NCBI GenBank assembly: GCA_016293615.1
Contig: JAEDDX010000016.1
Span: 1-44,937, forward strand
Direction: 5' to 3'
Source: Acetatifactor sp.
GTDB lineage: Bacteria; Bacillota; Clostridia; Lachnospirales; Lachnospiraceae
DNA: 44,937 nucleotides
The notes below the pieces were generated by a model that worked only from the letters and a program-made list of their open reading frames with translations, was not told the DNA's origin and did not search any database. Positions within the stretch are counted from its first letter, which is position 1. Every line of letters begins with the position of its first letter. A program made the translations under genes and the position numbers. Below, piece after piece: positions 9,535-17,139 of the stretch.

Positions 9535-9540
9535 ACAGCG

Positions 9541-9883
9541 GTAAGTAAGACAGGTGATCGCGGCTGCCCTTCGGGGCAGGTGAGGAAAGTCCGGGCTTCA
9601 CAGGGCAGGATGCCGGATAACATCCGGTGGAGGCGACTCCAAGGCCAGTGCAACAGAAATATACCGCCGGTGGCAACACCGGTAAGGGTGGAAAGGCAGC
9701 TTAAGAGACTACCGTCCGGCTGGTAACAGCCGGAGCCATGTAAACCCCATCCGAAGCAAGACCAAACAGAGAGCAACAGGCTTGCCCGGCCTGCTTTCAG
9801 GTAGGTCGCTGGATACAATTGGCAACAATTGCAGTAGATAGATGATCACTCAACGACATAACCCGGCTTATCGTTTTGCTTAC
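9541..9883 (+). ncRNA. rnpB: RNase P RNA (type A)
   Basis: This is the catalytic RNA that removes 5' leaders from pre-tRNAs. Conserved landmarks are GAGGAAAGTCCGGGC near 9582, the ACAGAAA segment near 9653 and the AGATAGATGATCAC block at about 9836-9849. P1 is closed by GTAAGTAAGAC at 9541-9551 pairing with GTTTTGCTTAC at 9873-9883 (11 bp with G-U pairs). These pairings give a length of about 343 nt. It has its own promoter and an intrinsic terminator, so it is independent of the flanking genes. The exact 3' end may differ by a few bases. Confidence 0.96.
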
Positions 9884-9892
9884 CCAAAAAGG

Positions 9893-9934
9893 TGCCGTAA
9901 GATCGAGGAAACCCTTGATTTTACGGCATTTTTT
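9893..9934 (+). terminator. intrinsic terminator of rnpB
   Basis: A 16-bp stem (9893-9908 with 9913-9928, two G-U pairs) with a 4-nt loop is followed by six Ts. Confidence 0.92.
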
Positions 9935-10039
9935 CAGGCATAGGTTTTACGGAGGCGATGCCTGCTGAGGATGAAAATGGCCGGAAGATATTTCCCAAAC
10001 AGTGTGGATTCCGTTATGACGATAAGGAGGATTACCGCT

Positions 10040-11119
10040 ATGAACCATTTGAAAAAGTGCATGTTACTGTCAGCTGCAATCGTGGCAGCATTGTGTCTGC
10101 TGTACTTTTTCGGAACGGGTTTTCTGAAAAATACAAGTGTCTATATCAGCAGTTTTACAGTGTCTGAGGATGGAACGCAGATGGACCTTCGGATGATGGT
10201 GTCGTCGTCCGTCGGATACCTTCGAAAAGCTGTGGTGCATTCACAGGAGAACGGAGAGCTATTGATCGACTGCTATTCGGCGTTTGGCGGAATCAATGGA
10301 AGCATCGGCGCCAAGAACGAATTCAGCTTTTCCTTAAGTCCTGAGACCACTATGATTTCCCTGAACCGGGGGGCCGGGCAGTACGAAGCACTTCTGTATA
10401 AAGACGCCGACGGTATCTGGCAGCGGATCGATCATGTCACCAAGGGACAGGTCGTCATTGAGGAAGAAGAGTTGGTAAGGGAGGATAAGCGTTTGCCCCG
10501 GATGGCCCTGCTGGAATGGGAGAACTACGAAGAGACCAACATTGCGGACCTGCTGCAGAAGCAGGGACAGGGCATGATGGTACAGCTGCAGGCGGGAAGT
10601 CTGATCGGCAGCGGGGTGATCTATGATGAAAATAACGGGGTCGTGACGATTCTGACTGCGGCGCATGTACTGGAGGAGACGGATACCTTCGTGTGTATCA
10701 CCTTCTGTGACGGATGGAGTACTGTCAGCAGGGAGTATACGATCTATGAAAAGGAAGACCTTGCTGAAATCAGGCTTGCGGTGGAAGCAATCCCGGAGGA
10801 GCATTTGAAGCAATATTGGAGAGCAAATTATGAGAAAGAGTCCTTCGATGCCTTGAAGGCGCAGGACGGCTGCATCGCCATGGGGAGTAAGAGCGGCGTC
10901 GCTGCAGAAGCCTATGAGGGGGTGATCTTAGACAACTGGATCTACATGGAGGATTATGAAGAGTACATGATCTGGGCGCGTGCCAATGTGATGCCGGGAA
11001 TGTCCGGCGGCGGACTGTTCGATACCCGCGGAAGGCTGCTTGGAATCCTGTCCGGGGGAACCGAGGACGGAGAATTGGCAGTTATCCCGCTGAGCGTCAT
11101 ACAGTTCTTAGTTTATTAG
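10040..11119 (+). CDS. membrane-anchored trypsin-like serine protease
   Basis: The 359-residue protein has an uncleaved-looking N-terminal membrane anchor (residues about 8-27), about 160 residues without a recognised fold, and a chymotrypsin-fold protease domain. The triad is H209 (LTAAHVL), D240 (EDLAEIRL) and S322 (MPGMSGGG). No PDZ domain follows, so it differs from HtrA/DegP. It should act outside the membrane. AAGGAGG at 10024-10030, 9 nt before the ATG, fixes the start, although the frame is open from about 9971. No obvious operon partner: rnpB with its terminator lies upstream and a separate promoter downstream. Substrate unknown. Confidence 0.8.
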   Translation: MNHLKKCMLLSAAIVAALCLLYFFGTGFLKNTSVYISSFTVSEDGTQMDLRMMVSSSVGYLRKAVVHSQENGELLIDCYSAFGGINGSIGAKNEFSFSLSPETTMISLNRGAGQYEALLYKDADGIWQRIDHVTKGQVVIEEEELVREDKRLPRMALLEWENYEETNIADLLQKQGQGMMVQLQAGSLIGSGVIYDENNGVVTILTAAHVLEETDTFVCITFCDGWSTVSREYTIYEKEDLAEIRLAVEAIPEEHLKQYWRANYEKESFDALKAQDGCIAMGSKSGVAAEAYEGVILDNWIYMEDYEEYMIWARANVMPGMSGGGLFDTRGRLLGILSGGTEDGELAVIPLSVIQFLVY

Positions 11120-11201
11120 CATTTGCCTGTATTGGAAGGGCGAGAGCCGTTCCCGGAACGAAATTCTGCTGTTGTTTATAAAAATTTTCCTATTGGAATT
11201 C

Positions 11202-11230
11202 TTGACAAGCCTCGGCTTATGGGGGAAAAT
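11202..11230 (+). promoter_or_regulatory. promoter upstream of the CobW GTPase pair
   Basis: TTGACA at 11202-11207, a 17-nt spacer and GAAAAT at 11225-11230. The -35 is perfect and the -10 is weak, which may indicate regulation. No Zur-type inverted repeat was recognised nearby. Confidence 0.6.
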
Positions 11231-11274
11231 GAAAGGTGATGCAAAAGGCGTAAGCCGCAGAAAGGAGAATGAAA

Positions 11275-12465
11275 ATGACAAAGATAGATGTGTTTTCCGG
11301 CTTTTTGGGAGCAGGAAAAACCACTTTGATTAAGAAACTTTTGAAGGAAGCACTCGATGGCAGCAAGACCGTGCTGATCGAGAACGAGTTCGGTGAGATT
11401 GGTATCGACGGCGGTTTTCTGCAGGAAGCCGGCATTGAGATTAAGGAGATGAACTCCGGGTGTATCTGCTGTTCCCTGGTAGGTGACTTCGGAACCTCGC
11501 TGAAGGAAGTCATTGAGACCTACGCCCCTGAGAGAATTCTGATCGAGCCCTCCGGTGTCGGTAAGCTCTCCGATGTGCTGAAGGCAGTGGAGAATGTGGC
11601 AACTGAGCTGGGCGTACAGGTTAACAGTGCGGTAGCGGTTGTCGATGCATCCAAGGCAAAGATGTATATCAAGAATTTCGGCGAGTTTTTCATCAATCAG
11701 ATCGAGTTTGCCGGAACCATTATCTTGAGCAGAACCGATAAGGTGAGTGCGCAGAAGCTCGAGGAGTGTGTGGCACTGATCCGGGAGCACAATGACAAGG
11801 CAACCATCATCACCACTCCGTTGGATCAGCTGGACGGCAAGGATGTACTGGTCACCATCGAGGGCGCCGATACTCTCGACGAGATGATGCATGAGATGAT
11901 GGAGCACCTTCATGAGGAGGATGCGCGCGAGCATCATCACCATCACCACGACGAAGACGGGGAGTGTTGCTGCGGCCATCACCATGAAGACGAGGAGCAC
12001 GAGCATCATCACCACCATCACCACGACGAAGACGGGGAGTGTTGCTGTGACCATCACCATGAAGATGAGGAGCACGAGCATCATCACCACCATCACCATG
12101 ATGAGGACGGGGAGTGCTGTCACGGCCATCACCACGAGGAAGAGGAGCACGGTCATCATCACGACCATGACGGACACCATCACCATCATCACGCCGACGA
12201 AGTGTTCACAAGCTGGGGCCGGGAGACTCCCGCGAAGTTTACCGTGGAGAAGATCGAGAGCATCCTGACTGCACTTGACAGCGGTGAATATGGTGCGATC
12301 CTTCGTGCAAAGGGAATGGTGCCGGCTGAGGACGGAACCTGGATCTATTATGACTATGTTCCCGAAGAGCATGACATCAGAACCGGTAAGCCGATGGTAA
12401 CCGGTAAGCTTTGCGTCATCGGAGCACAGCTGAAGGAGGAGAAGCTTGAGGAACTGTTCCGTTAA
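11275..12465 (+). CDS. CobW/COG0523 GTPase metallochaperone with tandem His/Cys-rich insert
   Basis: The 396-residue G3E GTPase has Walker A GFLGAGKTT (9-17) and the COG0523 metal motif GCICC (C63, C65, C66). A CobW C-terminal domain runs from about residue 310. Between the GTPase core and that domain lies an insert at residues 220-306 with about 43 His and several Cys, built from tandem units of 24-25 residues. COG0523 proteins load Zn, Co, Ni or Fe into client enzymes or act in metal homeostasis; the insert suggests binding or buffering of metal. The start at 11275 fits AAAGGAG at 11261-11267 (7 nt); the ATG at 11269 is too close. It is followed by a second CobW-like gene. Which metal is handled cannot be read from the sequence. 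Confidence 0.9.
   Translation: MTKIDVFSGFLGAGKTTLIKKLLKEALDGSKTVLIENEFGEIGIDGGFLQEAGIEIKEMNSGCICCSLVGDFGTSLKEVIETYAPERILIEPSGVGKLSDVLKAVENVATELGVQVNSAVAVVDASKAKMYIKNFGEFFINQIEFAGTIILSRTDKVSAQKLEECVALIREHNDKATIITTPLDQLDGKDVLVTIEGADTLDEMMHEMMEHLHEEDAREHHHHHHDEDGECCCGHHHEDEEHEHHHHHHHDEDGECCCDHHHEDEEHEHHHHHHHDEDGECCHGHHHEEEEHGHHHDHDGHHHHHHADEVFTSWGRETPAKFTVEKIESILTALDSGEYGAILRAKGMVPAEDGTWIYYDYVPEEHDIRTGKPMVTGKLCVIGAQLKEEKLEELFR
11932..12153 (+). repeat. in-frame tandem repeat encoding His/Cys metal-binding units
   Basis: Three direct units begin at 11932, 12004 and 12079 (periods 72 and 75 nt). Each encodes a run of 6-7 His, DEDGE, two or three Cys, HHH and an acidic spacer. A less regular His-rich tail continues to 12192. 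Near-identity of the units suggests recent expansion by slippage or unequal crossover. Confidence 0.9.
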
Positions 12466-12533
12466 GCGTTCCTGAAGGAAGAAGTATGTGAAAGAGCCCG
12501 GTTTGTCTCTTCACATCATCTAAGAAAGGCAAA

Positions 12534-13475
12534 ATGTTAACTATGAAGTCTGTATATATGATTAACGGCTTTCTGGAGGCCGGAAAAACCGATTTTATCA
12601 GATTTACACTGGCGCAGCCCTATTTCCAGACGAAGGGCAAGACTCTTTTGATTGTCTGTGAGGAGGGCGAGCAGGAGTACGAGCCGGAGCTTTTGAAAAA
12701 GTGTCGCGTGGAGCTGGAGCTGATAGAAAATGAGGCCGACTTTAATCCTGAAAAACTGACAGAACTGGAGAAGAAGCATAAGCCGGACAGAGTGATTATC
12801 GAATTCAACGGCATGTGGAATTACAAGAATGTGAAGCTTCCCTGGTATTGGAAGCTGGAGCAGCAGATCACCATCATTGACGGCTCTACTTTCTCCATGT
12901 ACTATTCCAACATGCGTTCTCTCTTGGCCGAGATGATCAAGGGTTCTGAGATGATTATTATGAACCGCTGCGATTCCGTCAGAGATCAGCTGAATGTGTT
13001 TAAGAGAAATATTAAGGCAGTCAATGCGAAGGCAGATGTCATTTTTGAAGATTCCAACGGTGAAGTGGATGAAATCTTCGAGGAGGATCTTCCGTATGAT
13101 CTGAACCAGCCCATCATTGAGCTGGACAATGAAGGATACGGTATCTGGTATCTGGATTCGACCGACCACATTGAGAGATATATCGATAAGACCATCCGGT
13201 TTACGGCAATGGTGTTAAAGCCGGAAAACTTCCCGAAGAACTATTTTGTACCCGGAAGGATGGCAATGACCTGCTGTGCGGACGACCTTGCATTTCTTGG
13301 CTATGCCTGCGAATACGAGGGCACGGATTCTCTGCAGCAGAAGGAGTGGGTCGAAGTCACTGCGAAGGTTACCAAGGACTATTTTGAAGACTATCAGGGT
13401 GAGGGACCGGTTCTGCGCGCAGTCAGCGTCGAGAAGACCAAGGCACCCAAGGAAGAAATCATCAGCTTCACATAA
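12534..13475 (+). CDS. CobW-like GTPase with TIGR03943/DUF1980-like C-terminal domain
   Basis: The 313-residue protein begins with a CobW/P47K-type GTPase domain whose P-loop reads GFLEAGKTD, with Glu in the usual Gly position. The CxCC metal motif of the preceding protein is missing. From about residue 225 the sequence changes character and includes PGRMAMTCCADDLAFLG, with C247-C248. This resembles the C-terminal domain of TIGR03943/DUF1980 proteins (B. subtilis YcgQ), which are encoded with YcgR-type permeases and linked to zinc. The fusion ties a GTPase to that domain in one chain. The ATG at 12534 follows AGAAAGG at 12523-12529; an ATG at 12543 is possible. It lies 68 nt after the first CobW gene. 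The domain match is from memory of the motif. Confidence 0.75.
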   Translation: MLTMKSVYMINGFLEAGKTDFIRFTLAQPYFQTKGKTLLIVCEEGEQEYEPELLKKCRVELELIENEADFNPEKLTELEKKHKPDRVIIEFNGMWNYKNVKLPWYWKLEQQITIIDGSTFSMYYSNMRSLLAEMIKGSEMIIMNRCDSVRDQLNVFKRNIKAVNAKADVIFEDSNGEVDEIFEEDLPYDLNQPIIELDNEGYGIWYLDSTDHIERYIDKTIRFTAMVLKPENFPKNYFVPGRMAMTCCADDLAFLGYACEYEGTDSLQQKEWVEVTAKVTKDYFEDYQGEGPVLRAVSVEKTKAPKEEIISFT

Positions 13476-13476
13476 T

Positions 13477-14247
13477 ATGGCACAGGATAACGAAAAAGAA
13501 GTATTACAATTAAAGAACAGATTCCATGATCTGGCAGAGCGCTCCTTTACCCAGGGAGTCTATACCTTTACGGGCTTTCTGGGATTGTGGGAGCAGGATA
13601 TCTTTTGGAAAGAGGAGCCGGCGCTTCACTATGCGGGCGTGACGATGTACGGCGGACATGAGAACAGTGACCGCGTGATGGTGCGGTTCGGAAGTACGGA
13701 TGAGCTCGGATATGTGGCGGATTTTCCGATCGTCTGCCTCCATATCAGACCGCTGCAGCAGAAGTTCGCGGATGAGCTGTCACACAGAGATTTTCTGGGA
13801 GCTCTGATGAATCTTGGAATCGAGAGAAGTACGATAGGTGATATCAAGGTAGGACAGAAACAGGCCTACCTTTTTTGTCAGGATACCATGGCAGAGTATA
13901 TCTGCGAGCATTTGACACAGGTTAAGCACACGGCAGTCAGCTGCAGGGTGACCGACGAAGCCGTCAGTCTCCCGGAGGAGACGCCCGAACTTGTGACCAT
14001 TCAGGTGCAGTCGCTTCGGGCAGACGCTGTCCTTGCGAAGGTGTACAATCTGTCGAGGGAGAAGAGCCTGGACCTGTTTCGTGCGGGAAAGGTGTTCGTA
14101 AACGGAAGACTTTGTGAGAACAATTCCAGACTGCTTAAGTTCGGAGAGACTGTGAATGCCAGAGGATTTGGGAAGTTTACCGTAAGCAGTGATTGTAAGG
14201 AGACGAGAAAAGGGAAGCTTGCCGTGACGGTTTCCGTGTTTCGATAG
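13477..14247 (+). CDS. ylmH: YlmH-like S4-domain RNA-binding protein
   Basis: The 256-residue protein has an N-terminal YlmH/DUF-type domain (MYGGHENSDRVMVRFG near residue 50) and a C-terminal S4 RNA-binding domain (about 175-235, SLRADAVLAKVYNLSREKSLDLFRAGKVFVNG). YlmH proteins are associated with ribosome rescue/quality control and with the division cluster in Bacillota. Here the gene is not beside sepF or divIVA but follows the CobW-like gene by one base. No clear ribosome site precedes the ATG, which suggests translational coupling. The frame is open from 13276 but that region is the end of the upstream gene. Confidence 0.85.
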   Translation: MAQDNEKEVLQLKNRFHDLAERSFTQGVYTFTGFLGLWEQDIFWKEEPALHYAGVTMYGGHENSDRVMVRFGSTDELGYVADFPIVCLHIRPLQQKFADELSHRDFLGALMNLGIERSTIGDIKVGQKQAYLFCQDTMAEYICEHLTQVKHTAVSCRVTDEAVSLPEETPELVTIQVQSLRADAVLAKVYNLSREKSLDLFRAGKVFVNGRLCENNSRLLKFGETVNARGFGKFTVSSDCKETRKGKLAVTVSVFR

Positions 14248-14267
14248 AGGGATTAAGGAGCGAAAAT

Positions 14268-15227
14268 ATGTTTCAGTATTCGATGATACAATGGTTGTTT
14301 TTCTTTTATTTATATTGTTTTCTCGGATGGTGTTTTGAATCGACTTATGTATCGATTCGTAAGAGGCAGCTGACCAACAGAGGGTTTTTAAGAGGTCCGT
14401 TTCTTCCCATCTACGGCAGCGGAGCAATCATGATGCTGATTGTTTCCATGCCGTTTCAGGACAATATCGTCCTGACTTATCTGGCGGGCTGTGTGGGTGC
14501 GACTGCGCTGGAATATGTGACCGGAGTGACCATGGAGACTCTGTTTAAGGTGAGATACTGGGACTATTCTGACCAGAAGTTTAACTTTCAGGGGCATATC
14601 TGCCTGGGGTCCACCATAGCGTGGGGATTTTTTACGATTCTGATGACGGAAGTGATACAGGTGCGGGTGGAAAAAATCGTTTTCCTCATACCCGGTCAGG
14701 TATTGACCTGGATTACCCTGATTCTGACCGCCGGAATCGGCGCCGATATGGCGCTGTCCTTCAAGGCAGCGTTTGATCTGAGAGATGTGCTGATCAAGAT
14801 GGAACAGGTCAAGGAAGAGATGGCCCGGATCCAGAAGCGCCTGGATGTGATCATCGCTGTCGTCGGTGAGGAAATGGGACAGCGCAAGGAAGGGTTTGCT
14901 GAGAACATTGCCGGGATCAAAAGCGAGATCAAAACCGGTATTTCCGGTAATCTCTCTGATATGACGACAGCGATCGAAGAAAAACTGTCAACGATCAGGA
15001 ATTACATGCAGACCAAACCCGGCGCTGCACTGGAGAATGTGAAGGAAGAGTGGTATGAGCTGAAGGAAAAGTATACGGTCACTTCCGAGCACGCCAAGAG
15101 AATCGGCAGCTTAAAGGATTTTTTCCAAAGAGACATGATTCGCTCCAACCCGTCCATGACTTCTACGAGGTTTAAGTCTTCCCTGGAAGAATTAAAGACC
15201 AAGGTTTTTAACAGAAAGCAGAAGTAA
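14268..15227 (+). CDS. CmpB-type putative ABC transporter permease with coiled-coil tail
   Basis: The 319-residue protein has about five membrane helices in residues 1-165 with the family's conserved pattern: FLGWCFES near residue 18, NRGFLRGPFLPIYG, and LEYVTGVTMETLFKVRYWDYS with WG later. This matches PF06541 (CmpB, putative type IV ABC permease), common in Lachnospiraceae. The C-terminal 140 residues are charged and helical with no membrane segment, probably a cytoplasmic coiled coil. AAGGAG precedes the ATG. No ATP-binding partner is adjacent. It marks the left border of the AT-rich accessory block. Confidence 0.82.
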   Translation: MFQYSMIQWLFFFYLYCFLGWCFESTYVSIRKRQLTNRGFLRGPFLPIYGSGAIMMLIVSMPFQDNIVLTYLAGCVGATALEYVTGVTMETLFKVRYWDYSDQKFNFQGHICLGSTIAWGFFTILMTEVIQVRVEKIVFLIPGQVLTWITLILTAGIGADMALSFKAAFDLRDVLIKMEQVKEEMARIQKRLDVIIAVVGEEMGQRKEGFAENIAGIKSEIKTGISGNLSDMTTAIEEKLSTIRNYMQTKPGAALENVKEEWYELKEKYTVTSEHAKRIGSLKDFFQRDMIRSNPSMTSTRFKSSLEELKTKVFNRKQK

Positions 15228-15315
15228 AACGACATGCGAAAAAGGCGGGGCTTTTATTTTGATAGATGGGAATTATGACGCTATAAAAGCTAAAAAATGA
15301 AAGGTGGGAAACAGA

Positions 15316-15459
15316 ATGGGTCCTATTCCAAAGGAAATTGAAGATTTATTTGCTATATTTGAGCCTTATGTTGTTGAAGGTCATCTCGAAAATGCACCAC
15401 AAGAGGCGATTGATGCTTACGAGAAGGCTCTAGAATGGTCCTTTGAACAGGGACAGTAA
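15316..15459 (+). CDS. small acidic protein, 47 residues, unknown function
   Basis: ATG at 15316 with a GAAAGGTGGG ribosome site 8 nt upstream opens a 47-residue reading frame ending TAA at 15459. The product begins MGPIPKEIEDLFAIFEP, is acidic and predicted helical, and ends ALEWSFEQGQ. Good ribosome site and protein-like composition support it as real. It is the first gene of the AT-rich block. No function recognised. Confidence 0.55.
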   Translation: MGPIPKEIEDLFAIFEPYVVEGHLENAPQEAIDAYEKALEWSFEQGQ

Positions 15460-15581
15460 ATACCGCCGGCCATTGGGCCCGGAGGTGTTTGATACGATTC
15501 TTGCGACACAGCAACAATACTTCCCTTTTCTGTTTGTTGTTGCTTTAGGTTCTAAATCGAAATCCTTCGTTGAAATGACGA

Positions 15582-15616
15582 AAACGGACTCCACCTTGCT
15601 CGGATGAAGTCCGTTT
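15582..15616 (-). terminator. possible terminator of the APH-fold gene; gap 15460-15640
   Basis: A 9-bp perfect stem (15582-15590 with 15608-15616) lies about 25 nt past the stop of the minus-strand phosphotransferase gene, followed on that strand by a short T stretch. The rest of 15460-15640 holds a 57-codon open stretch without a start (plus, 15434-15607) and overlapping minus-strand frames. I recognise neither; it may be remnant coding DNA. Confidence 0.45.
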
Positions 15617-15640
15617 AACAGAACGACAAATTGGAATTGG

Positions 15641-16666
15641 TTAATTTGAGAAAGCAAGTCGCTCCCAAATAGTTGACAGCCATCGCCGAACACTTTTAGT
15701 ATCTCCTGCTTCATGTGCATTCAGCAAACTATCCTCGTTCCACCGAATATCGGAACTCCAAAACGCATCAATAATTGCACATAGATATGGATACATATTC
15801 TGTTCCTCGGCTGTGAAGCTTCGCACGGAACAGTACCCCTCCAAAAAAGACTCCAATATTTTGGCTTCTAAATCATCTTCTCTGTTTTCAGGATAATCCA
15901 TAAGTCTTGCTTCAAAGATGGCTTGCATAACGGCATCGCAAAAAAGAACATTATCTCCAGACCTGTTAAAATCGAAGATACCTACTTCGCCCCATTTGGT
16001 TAGATATAAGTTACAGTCGCTAATATCTCCCTGCACAGCATACTGCGGGCGGTTTCTTAATGGTGCAAGAACTTCCATATATGAGTTGTATGTATCAACA
16101 ATTTTATCAAAGAAAACTTTGTCATCACCTTGGAGTGTAGGCTCTAAAGATATGAACGCATCGAAGGCAAACAAATCGTTATGCGCAAACGGGTTGAAAA
16201 GAACATCGTTTTCTACATGGAGATTATACTGCTCGGCAATTGTATGGGTTTTTGCAAGCAGCTCACCAGTTTTTTTAGCAATTGCTTCATCGACAACTTT
16301 GATTTCGTTCTCGACAAATTGCTCAAGTGTTACAATGACCTCGTAGTTGCCGATTGTATACCAGTTAGCGAATCGTCCATTTGCTAGGTATTGAGTCGGT
16401 GTAAGAATACCGTTCTGCTTCAGCGTGTCGGCAAACTGACTTTGGCGTTCAATCAGTTCTAAGGTAACATCTTCCTCGTTTTTGAATCGAATTACAAGAG
16501 GGGAGTCATTCTCTAAAACAACTTTCACAATGAGTCGTACCTCTTTGGAATTAGGGTCATCACGCTCATAGTGATAGCGTTGCAGTTCAGAAATATTATT
16601 TATTTCAGTGGTAATTCCATAGTCTCGCAAAATGGACGCAACATCTTCATGTGTTATACTAAACAT
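15641..16666 (-). CDS. aminoglycoside-phosphotransferase-fold (APH/choline kinase-like) protein
   Basis: The 341-residue protein matches the APH superfamily: an N-lobe with LVIRFKNEED, and a catalytic loop VQGDISDCNLYL followed by IFDFNRSGDN, corresponding to the Brenner motif HxDxxxxN and the metal-binding DFD/DxD. The family's usual HGD begins QGD here, while the Asp and Asn are kept. Such proteins phosphorylate small hydroxyl substrates, including antibiotics, but most are not resistance factors. GAGGTAG precedes the ATG on the minus strand. It is AT-rich relative to the flanks, oriented against its neighbours and has its own promoter, consistent with acquisition. Substrate unknown. Confidence 0.72.
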   Translation of the reverse strand: MFSITHEDVASILRDYGITTEINNISELQRYHYERDDPNSKEVRLIVKVVLENDSPLVIRFKNEEDVTLELIERQSQFADTLKQNGILTPTQYLANGRFANWYTIGNYEVIVTLEQFVENEIKVVDEAIAKKTGELLAKTHTIAEQYNLHVENDVLFNPFAHNDLFAFDAFISLEPTLQGDDKVFFDKIVDTYNSYMEVLAPLRNRPQYAVQGDISDCNLYLTKWGEVGIFDFNRSGDNVLFCDAVMQAIFEARLMDYPENREDDLEAKILESFLEGYCSVRSFTAEEQNMYPYLCAIIDAFWSSDIRWNEDSLLNAHEAGDTKSVRRWLSTIWERLAFSN

Positions 16667-16729
16667 TTTCTACCTCACACAACTTGGGATATAAACAATT
16701 AGTCAAATTCATGGTTTATCTCTCAATTT

Positions 16730-16758
16730 ATTCTATCATGTTTTTCTGTTCCTTTCAA
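16730..16758 (-). promoter_or_regulatory. promoter of the APH-fold gene
   Basis: On the minus strand TTGAAA (16753-16758), a 17-nt spacer and TAGAAT (16730-16735) precede the gene, giving a leader of about 55 nt. Confidence 0.68.
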
Positions 16759-16866
16759 TGCTTGGTGAAACTGTCGAAAATTTATTCAGCAACAATTAAG
16801 CGAAAAGGGAAAACAATACGGATGATCAGGGCATCCGTAAACAGAGTGCTGTTTGGTACCAGAAAA

Positions 16867-16914
16867 GTGTAGGTATCAGAGAGTAATTCACTCTGACATC
16901 TGCACTTATTTTTA
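16867..16914 (+). terminator. terminator-like hairpin after an unassigned remnant (16760-16866)
   Basis: A 14-15-bp imperfect stem (16867-16881 with 16891-16905, including G-U pairs) and T-rich 3' flank look like an intrinsic terminator on the plus strand. The 100 nt before it contain short open stretches in different plus frames that together look like a decayed gene end; I cannot identify it. Confidence 0.6.
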
Positions 16915-16926
16915 TATCATTTGTAA

Positions 16927-17127
16927 CTATTCAGAGCCATACATATTTCTGAAAAACGGACATTATGCTTGCATGAGTTGACATACCATTCTAATCATAT
17001 TGAAGGCAGCCGTTTGACTCACGATCAGACCAGATATATTTTTGAAACCAATACCATCGGTGTAGAAAATGAAGTTCTCAATGTAGATGAAGTAATTGAG
17101 ACCGCAGATCACTTCCGGTGCGTTTGA
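16927..17127 (+). pseudogene. N-terminal fragment of a Fic/DOC-family protein
   Basis: The open plus frame 16927-17127 encodes TYHSNHIEGSRLTHDQTRYI followed by FETNTIGVENEVLNVDEVIE and ending TADHFRC-V-stop. This is the N-terminal region of Fic-family proteins, including the inhibitory-type (S/T)xxxEG motif (here SNHIEGS). The family continues directly after HFRC with a core containing the catalytic HxFxxGNGR motif; here a stop follows at once and nothing resembling that core is nearby. No start codon with ribosome site is visible upstream. It is therefore a truncated remnant without AMP-transferase activity. The CPBP gene starts 13 nt later. Confidence 0.75.
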
Positions 17128-17139
17128 AAAGAGGAAAAA

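Noticed and set aside
11912..12268. Plus-strand Ile/Thr-rich frame inside the His-rich repeat
   Set aside because: A shifted reading of the CAC/CAT/GAC repeat; the in-frame CobW protein explains the DNA.
11176..12372. Long minus-strand open frame of 398 codons with hydrophobic Met/Val repeats
   Set aside because: It lies opposite the CobW gene; His codons CAT/CAC read backwards give ATG/GTG, which creates the apparent membrane repeats. No ribosome site.
16684..16872. 62-codon plus-strand frame upstream of the Fic fragment
   Set aside because: It begins inside the promoter region of the minus-strand APH gene, has no ribosome site, and its end competes with two other open frames; treated as remnant sequence.
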